Shown here in pieces: positions 59,015-64,000 of a stretch of DNA of 64,000 nt. A model generated the notes under the pieces. The model ran no database searches. It saw nothing but the letters and a program-made list of their open reading frames with translations, and was not told where the DNA came from. The stretch's first letter is position 1. Each line of letters begins with the position of its first letter. The stretch spans positions 186,001-250,000 of the forward strand of contig JAPFFF010000069.1 in NCBI GenBank assembly GCA_039105265.1. Reading direction: 5' to 3'. Origin of the DNA: Tritrichomonas musculus (lineage: Eukaryota; Parabasalia; Tritrichomonadida; Tritrichomonadidae). The position numbers and the translations under genes are program-made.

Positions 59015-59491
59015 ATGAATGAAAACATTAATGAACTTAAAGTAATAAATGATAATGTAAATGAATCAAAAGTGTTTAAATCAATTGAAGAGTTCAATTT
59101 GTTCTATCAAAAGAATATCGAGCAAATGAAAACACAAACGACTAACTATTTGAACAAGATTTATAAAATCATCACTAATGACGGCAATGAATACAGAATC
59201 ACTAAACGTAATTGTACAGACGGTAAAAGACTTAACGGCGACATTTATTTGAAGAAAGTTGGGAACACAATCACTAAAACACTTGAAAACGACAACATCA
59301 AAGCTGATATATCACTAATGAAAGAATCATTAAAAACACTCAATGAACAAATCAATCAATTGAACAACAAAAATAAAATACTTGAAGAACATATCAATAA
59401 GCTTTCAAATGTTGTTGACCAACAATCAAAAGTTATTAATGAATATGTATTAAATGTTGTTGCTCCTGACAACCACAGAATAATTAAGTGA
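59015..59491 (+). CDS. P2 coiled-coil protein (158 aa)
   Basis: The N-terminal 40 residues are polar. The middle (YKIITNDGNEYRITKRNCTD, GDIYLKKVGNTITKTLEN) looks beta-rich. Residues ~105-145 are a clear coiled coil (SLKTLNEQINQLNNKNKILE, HINKLSNVVDQQSKVI). It might be a small fibre or spike-type trimer, or an internal protein. It overlaps by 42 bases the end of the convergent gene at 59450-59683. Unknown family. Confidence 0.5.
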   Translation: MNENINELKVINDNVNESKVFKSIEEFNLFYQKNIEQMKTQTTNYLNKIYKIITNDGNEYRITKRNCTDGKRLNGDIYLKKVGNTITKTLENDNIKADISLMKESLKTLNEQINQLNNKNKILEEHINKLSNVVDQQSKVINEYVLNVVAPDNHRIIK

Positions 59492-59683
59492 ATCATGATG
59501 ATTTAATGATTTAGTCGTTTTTGGAGGTGGTTCATGAAATATATTTCCTTTTTCATTATAACATTTCACTGTCGGTGCTGAGTTTATTTTTGTTCTCTTC
59601 TTTTGCATCGTTAATTGTAATCTATCAAAATGGTTTTTATGTTTATCATCATGAACGGTTCTTAATTGATTGATAACAGACAT
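59450..59683 (-). CDS. Small basic P2 protein (77 aa)
   Basis: MSVINQLRTVHDDKHKNHFD, then LQLTMQKKRTKINSAPTVKC and a Pro/Lys/Ser/His-rich end (FHEPPPKTTKSLNHHDS). It diverges from the next gene with 14 bases between the starts, which supports a real gene. The composition fits a DNA-binding core protein; no family is recognised. Confidence 0.45.
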   Translation of the reverse strand: MSVINQLRTVHDDKHKNHFDRLQLTMQKKRTKINSAPTVKCYNEKGNIFHEPPPKTTKSLNHHDSLNYSVVVRSNNI

Positions 59684-59697
59684 TTAATTATTATTAA

Positions 59698-59925
59698 ATG
59701 AGTGAACTAACTGAATACAAGAAAGAAATACCAGAATTAAAACGAATCAAACGAGGATTAAAAGAAAAGTGTTATGATTACAAACAATGTCTCAACAATA
59801 TCAAATCAGGAATGTTGGGCTCTGATGGTCTCGCCGTTCGTGAGTCTCTTATTGAAGACATCAACAGTCTCAAAAATAAAGTGCATCAACTTGAGAATGA
59901 ATTAAATGAACTGTCCAGTAAATGA
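59698..59925 (+). CDS. Small coiled-coil P2 protein (75 aa)
   Basis: MSELTEYKKEIPELKRIKRG begins a basic helix; residues ~50-75 form a leucine-heptad coil (LIEDINSLKNKVHQLENELN, ELSSK). Its last ~70 bases lie in the right terminal repeat and are mirrored at 40436-40507 on the left, where the rest of the gene is not present. Function unknown; a dimeric end-binding or regulatory protein would fit the coil. Confidence 0.5.
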   Translation: MSELTEYKKEIPELKRIKRGLKEKCYDYKQCLNNIKSGMLGSDGLAVRESLIEDINSLKNKVHQLENELNELSSK

Positions 59926-60702
59926 AACATCAATTGATGGTAATCATTAAATGAGTTCATATTATTTTTGTTCATTAGTCGTGTTGACGGTGGGCTTTAG
60001 CCCGACGGAAACCGACTGATATATACTACTAAACAAGTTCAAAGATGTAAATTCAAAAGTGGCAACCGTCAATCTAGAACATCATCAGGGGGTACAAAAA
60101 TAAAACATCATTAATGTTGATTCATTTATAAATCATTTTGAGCTCTCAGTTGTTTCATATTACTGTCATTCAATGTCAACCACACCCTTCTTTTCTTAGA
60201 TTCATCATCAGGTATCAATTCAAAGCCTTTTGTTTTTGTTCCTTTATGATGAACTTCTTTAATATATCCGTTTTCACAGCCTGGATGCAGTTTGTCCCAA
60301 CTTCTCTCACTCGGATGTTGAATGTATTCTTCAGGAACATAATAACGATATATCATCATTTCACTTTCACTTATAAAATAAAGTCGTTTATTAAATGTAT
60401 GTTCACGAAAGAATCTCAAGCGTTTAACATCATTCGGCATCATTTCAGGGGCTGGCATTCTTGGCATTTCACCAAAAGTTGATTCATAGATGTAATACAT
60501 TTTATAGAAATAAAAAAAAATTAAAACATTTTTGAACTTCTATTTTTAGAATCATTACACCTCACGAAACAGGCTAATTTTAAGTGCTATTTTTGAAATT
60601 TAATCGATTTTTTGAGTCATGAGGCTGAGGTTTGGGGTCTGTAAACCCTATGACAAGGGGGTCATTTTATCTGCCCTCTCAAACGGTCATACATATACTA
60701 CT
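59854..60702 (-). repeat. Right terminal inverted repeat of P2
   Basis: 849 bases, the mirror of 39639-40507, about 20 bases shorter because of small indels near 60050-60100 (the left copy has an extra duplicated stretch around TCATCTTTGAATTTACATC). Base differences elsewhere are few. It ends CATATACTACT next to the duplication TCCGTA. Confidence 0.9.
60126..60500 (-). CDS. P2 terminal-repeat protein, right copy (124 aa)
   Basis: The same 124-residue protein as at 39840-40214, with three residue differences close to the N-terminus (RMPAPEMMPND against RIPDPEMMPKD). Both copies stay open, although inverted repeats can diverge freely after insertion, which fits a young element. Reads inward from the right end. 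Confidence 0.6.
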   Translation of the reverse strand: MYYIYESTFGEMPRMPAPEMMPNDVKRLRFFREHTFNKRLYFISESEMMIYRYYVPEEYIQHPSERSWDKLHPGCENGYIKEVHHKGTKTKGFELIPDDESKKRRVWLTLNDSNMKQLRAQNDL

Positions 60703-60708
60703 TCCGTA

Positions 60709-62371
60709 TAAAATTCTTTTGCCTTTCAGATGAAAGAATTGTCATCAACATTCTTATTCACAAAAATCAATATTAACTCTTGATATCTTCTAACCAAACG
60801 ATCATTGTTAAAAACAATCTATACAAGAGGTGCGAGAACTACCTTTGGTTAACCAATTTATTTCAAATTTAGATATTTATTTACACAGGTAAAATAATGT
60901 ATAATTAATGTATAATTGTTTAATTTGGTTCGCTACAAGTAATAGTATATTGATTTTAAAATTGAATATGAGAAAATAAACAATTCAAATTTTTATTTCT
61001 AAAAAAATAAAAAAAGAGCACCAAATAATTTGTTTTTTAAGGTAATTTTTATATTTGTTTAAATAAAATAATTTAAATATTCACATTTTTAACTTTTGTA
61101 ATCGTTGAGCAATTAAAGGATTTCAATATTCGAAATTTAAACAAACAAAGAATATAGCATAAAATGATATATTATTACTAATATCAATGATATTATTTGA
61201 TAATTCATAAATTAAATTATTTCCTTGGTTAAAAGTTACGATTATGAAACAAAGATTCTCAAAAATATGTTTTATTGTTGTCATTTGACATATAACTGAT
61301 ATTTAATTGGTTTAATAATTATTTCTTTAACGAATAATGCATGGTTTATATAGATATAATCTGAAATTCTTAATAATTATTTATTTTAGTCTTATTCATT
61401 ATAATAGCCTGTTATTATTATATTATTATTTAATTTAATGAAAGTATTAAGCGTATAAAGTGTGAAAGTAGATTTATAAAATTATTGAAGATAAGATCTG
61501 TCCTCTGTTTGCTATTTCAAGATAAAAAAAAATATTTTTTAAAATAAATTTCGTCCAAAAATTATATATTACTTTTTATTTATTTTTAATTTACTGATAT
61601 TTAAGAAATATTAATAAAATATTATATAAAGGAATATGTACAGAATTTTGAGGGGATTTAAGCCTAACGAACATTGCATTGAATTTTGAGGGGATTTAAG
61701 CCTAACGAACATTTCTACTCAATTCTTTTTTAACTTTTTGTGAATATAAAAATAAAACTACGCCCGTCGAGCGGATTTATAAATAATCATAATATAATAT
61801 CATACAATATAATTTAATTCTAATATAAAATTATTATCCCCATAAAATTAATATTATAGCTAGATATTTATGTTTTCTATAATTTTTTTGTTAAAATAAA
61901 TTTATCTCATTTATATTATAATATTATATATATATTAATTAGAAATTATATCAATAATATTATTTAGAATATGATGAAATGAATAAATAATCAATATTGG
62001 TTCAACTTCAATCATATTCTTGAAAATATGTAAAATTTAAATTTCGACGTATGAACTTTCAAATAGTTTGATACTGATAAGTAATATACATAATCAATTA
62101 TATACTTTATTTTATTAAAAAAATCATAAGGCTAACGAATTATTTTTTGAAAAATCAATCCTTTTTTAAAACAAAAAATACGTTATTTTAGTTCTCGCAC
62201 TTCTTCTATACAACAAAAAGCTGAAGATAGAGCAAAAAGATTTGAGAAATTCTATAAAATATGACAGCTCATAAAGCAAATGACTCAATCTATAAAAAAA
62301 ATAGAAATAAAATATATATAGATATTGGAAAAATTAAGTCAAATTTATTATTGGTATTAATTATGTTCGCT
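60709..62371. other. AT-rich intergenic spacer with a 38-bp tandem repeat
   Basis: No gene is supported. A unit with GAGGGGATTTAAGCCTAACG occurs twice in tandem (about 61643-61675 and 61681-61713, period 38). A related word GGCTAACGAA appears at 62131. The rest is AT-rich with no readable frame; the frame at 62261-62461 is antisense to the end of the glycosidase. Confidence 0.6.
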
Positions 62372-64000
62372 TTAGCTAGAAGAAGGTTTAGCAACCTTTT
62401 CAAATTCAACTTCATGAGAAGATATAATTGTGTCACCTTGTTTAATAACTGCTTTAACTAAATTGATGCCGTCATTTAATTTGACATTGGCAATGTTGAT
62501 GATATTTGCATTATTAGCAAGAGTAGAAATGAGAGCATCGTTATTATAAATATATAAATCGGTATTAAGAGCAATAGCACTGGTTACAATGGTGACATCG
62601 ATTGTATCTGTAGTACGATTATGGAAACGAGTTCCACAAACATGAACAAATTTCTCTTCTTTGTTCCAAACGGCCTTGTAAAAATAGAATGATTCCTTCT
62701 TATATTTTCGATCATATGTAACTAAACCTTTGAAGTTCATTCCTTTACGTCCACCTTCATCTCGTGAATCGGAAGCAAAATCAAACATGTTCCAAACAAA
62801 TCCTCCCCAAACATCCTTTTGTTCAATTATTTCATAGAATTGAGAGTGGAAGATGAATTGGTATTCTTCGGTGTAATCTTTACGTACTGGTTTATCACTA
62901 TGATAATCAGCATTTCCATCAGCTCCATATTCACTAACGGCAAGAGGCGAGTTTTCTTCATGTTTACGAATATCATCAATGATCCAGGCGTTATCTGCAA
63001 CATTTCCATTGTACCAACCTTGATAAAGATTGTATCCAATAATATCTGGAATACGATTCAATTCACTCGTGTGTGAAGTGTCACTGATCATAACTCCATA
63101 CGTTCCACGTGTAATATCCAATGAGCGAACAAGAAGATCAAGTTCGCGAATGACTTTCAGCATGGCTTCTGATTGTGGGGTGTATTGAACAATTTCATTC
63201 ATTAATCCCCAATAGGCAACGCATGGATGATTGAAGTTTTGTTTAACCATTTCAATCATTTGATCACGTAAATTGTTTGTTGATTCTTCTGTGTTTAAGA
63301 AATGCGAGATTAATGGAACTTCGCAAATAACAACTAAGCCTAATTTGTCACAATATTCATAAACGGTTTCATTTTGTTGATAGTGCGCAAGTCGAACAGA
63401 ATTGGCTCCCATTTCATAAATAATATCAAAATCTTCTTTTTCTTCTTCATTGCTAATGGCCCAGCCTTTATTGGGACGATCTTGATGACGTGAAACTCCG
63501 CGAAGTTGATATTTCTCTCCATTCAAATAACAAGCGGTCTTGTTGATGAAAATTGTACGGAATCCAAAATGACTTTCAAGAGTATCAGTAACATTCTTGT
63601 TAGAGTCGAGCAAATCAGCATGAACGCGATATAAATATGGATCTTTACGGCCTTGCCAAAGATGTGGTTTATCAATTTTAACGGTGATTGGATCACTACT
63701 TTCTGTGGTGGAAAGAACTTTGTTATCTGCATCATAAATAGTGTAACGAACTTTGACATCTTTAAGACCTTCTTCGTTAACATAGGTGCTGTTGATCAAA
63801 ACTTCACCGGTGGTGGCATTTGGTATAACATAAAGTGATTTAGATCCATAATCGGTAAGTGAAAAGTGAAGTTTAGAAACAGAAATTAAATTGACATCAC
63901 GATATATACCACCAAAGAAGGTGAAATCGGCTCGATATGGATAATATTCTTTGTTGTTAGAATTGTCAACAACAACAGTAAGTAAATTGTCTCCTTCTTT
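62372..64000 (-). CDS. GH2 glycosidase (beta-galactosidase/beta-glucuronidase type), 3' part
   Basis: The frame stays open to the right window edge, so the start lies outside; about 542 residues are seen. The N-terminal sugar-binding domain ends with FTFFGGIYRDVNLISVSK. An immunoglobulin-like domain follows (VKVRYTIYDADNKVLSTTES, PYLYRVHADLLDS). The TIM-barrel has FGFRTIFINKTACYLNGEKY, LRGVSRHQDRPNKGWAIS, NSVRLAHYQQ, CEVPLISHF, the acid/base NE in YWGLMNEI and the nucleophile E in VSEYGADG, then VWNMFDFASDSRDEGG. It hydrolyses terminal beta-linked galactose or similar sugars from glycans. No signal peptide can be judged. GH2 enzymes of bacterial type are known in Trichomonas, so lateral transfer is likely. 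The gene is intact as far as seen. Confidence 0.9.
   Translation of the reverse strand, partial: KEGDNLLTVVVDNSNNKEYYPYRADFTFFGGIYRDVNLISVSKLHFSLTDYGSKSLYVIPNATTGEVLINSTYVNEEGLKDVKVRYTIYDADNKVLSTTESSDPITVKIDKPHLWQGRKDPYLYRVHADLLDSNKNVTDTLESHFGFRTIFINKTACYLNGEKYQLRGVSRHQDRPNKGWAISNEEEKEDFDIIYEMGANSVRLAHYQQNETVYEYCDKLGLVVICEVPLISHFLNTEESTNNLRDQMIEMVKQNFNHPCVAYWGLMNEIVQYTPQSEAMLKVIRELDLLVRSLDITRGTYGVMISDTSHTSELNRIPDIIGYNLYQGWYNGNVADNAWIIDDIRKHEENSPLAVSEYGADGNADYHSDKPVRKDYTEEYQFIFHSQFYEIIEQKDVWGGFVWNMFDFASDSRDEGGRKGMNFKGLVTYDRKYKKESFYFYKAVWNKEEKFVHVCGTRFHNRTTDTIDVTIVTSAIALNTDLYIYNNDALISTLANNANIINIANVKLNDGINLVKAVIKQGDTIISSHEVEFEKVAKPSSS

Larger units (their letters stand above)
39639..60702. mobile_element. 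Polinton/Maverick P2, nearly whole (21,064 bp)
   Basis: Both ends are defined. The element starts AGTAGTATATGTATGACCG and ends with the inverse, flanked on each side by the 6-bp duplication TCCGTA (39633-39638 and 60703-60708). Terminal inverted repeats are 39639-40507 and 59854-60702. It holds about 19 genes including polymerase B, integrase, capsid, packaging ATPase and fibre. Start AG, end CT and a 6-bp duplication are the Maverick hallmarks. The two copies of the terminal-repeat gene differ at only a few bases in 375, so the insertion is young. About two breaks are visible; otherwise it looks whole. Confidence 0.93.

Noticed and set aside
39840-60500. Adenovirus-type cysteine protease expected in Polintons
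   Set aside because: No gene in P1 or P2 shows the expected His-Trp and Gln-Cys signatures, so none was called.

Overview
The window looks like a chromosome stretch of a parabasalid protist, most likely Trichomonas or a close relative. The grounds are AT-rich intergenic DNA, intron-free genes, a bacterial-type surface protein at the left edge, a bacterial-type glycoside hydrolase at the right edge, several Tc1/mariner relics, and above all Polinton/Maverick elements, which are known to be very abundant in Trichomonas. The species cannot be fixed from the sequence alone.

Layout. 1-1290: 3' end of a host surface-type gene. 1640-6870: remnant R0 of a Polinton-related element, with two small paralogous genes, a broken DEAH helicase and a broken fibre gene; a tRNA-headed SINE-like repeat sits inside it. 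7901-9115: a mariner-like element without a recognisable transposase. About 10020-33752: Polinton P1, an older, invaded copy with a structural gene, a packaging ATPase, a partial protein-primed DNA polymerase, a KilA-N gene, an AT-hook/bZIP-like gene, a candidate minor capsid gene, a 2248-residue fibre gene, an HNH gene, a major capsid gene, a membrane-active (pVI-like) candidate, a second, divergent ATPase and an integrase. Its right end carries the same small genes and helicase tail as R0 and stops at a mariner relic. 34180-38010: a pile of DNA-transposon relics (mariner, fold-back repeat, DDE-type transposase relic, a TIR element with a pogo-like element nested in it). About 38430-39330: small remnant R3. 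39639-60702: Polinton P2, 21,064 bp, with 0.85-kb terminal inverted repeats and a matching 6-bp target duplication (TCCGTA); it looks nearly whole, with about two breaks. 62372-64000: a host GH2 glycosidase, open at the right edge.

How the genes fit together. Both Polintons carry the replication set (family B polymerase), the integration set (retroviral-type integrase) and the virion set (double jelly-roll capsid, packaging ATPase, fibre, small basic/amphipathic proteins). No adenovirus-type maturation protease was recognised in either. Many P1 and P2 genes have a T-rich box (TTTATTTTT) 7-25 bases upstream of the start codon, which suggests that the elements use their own promoter type. P1 uses many more CG-containing codons than P2, so the two belong to different lineages.

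The signals most worth a second look are a three-unit array of 24-bp palindromes, each overlapping an identical 22-bp box upstream of the KilA-N gene (15292-15625); the pair of tRNA-headed repeats whose body hairpins appear to covary; the helicase plus twin small-gene cassette; the HNH nuclease domain embedded in the P2 polymerase; and the exchange of tip and insert domains in the fibre genes.
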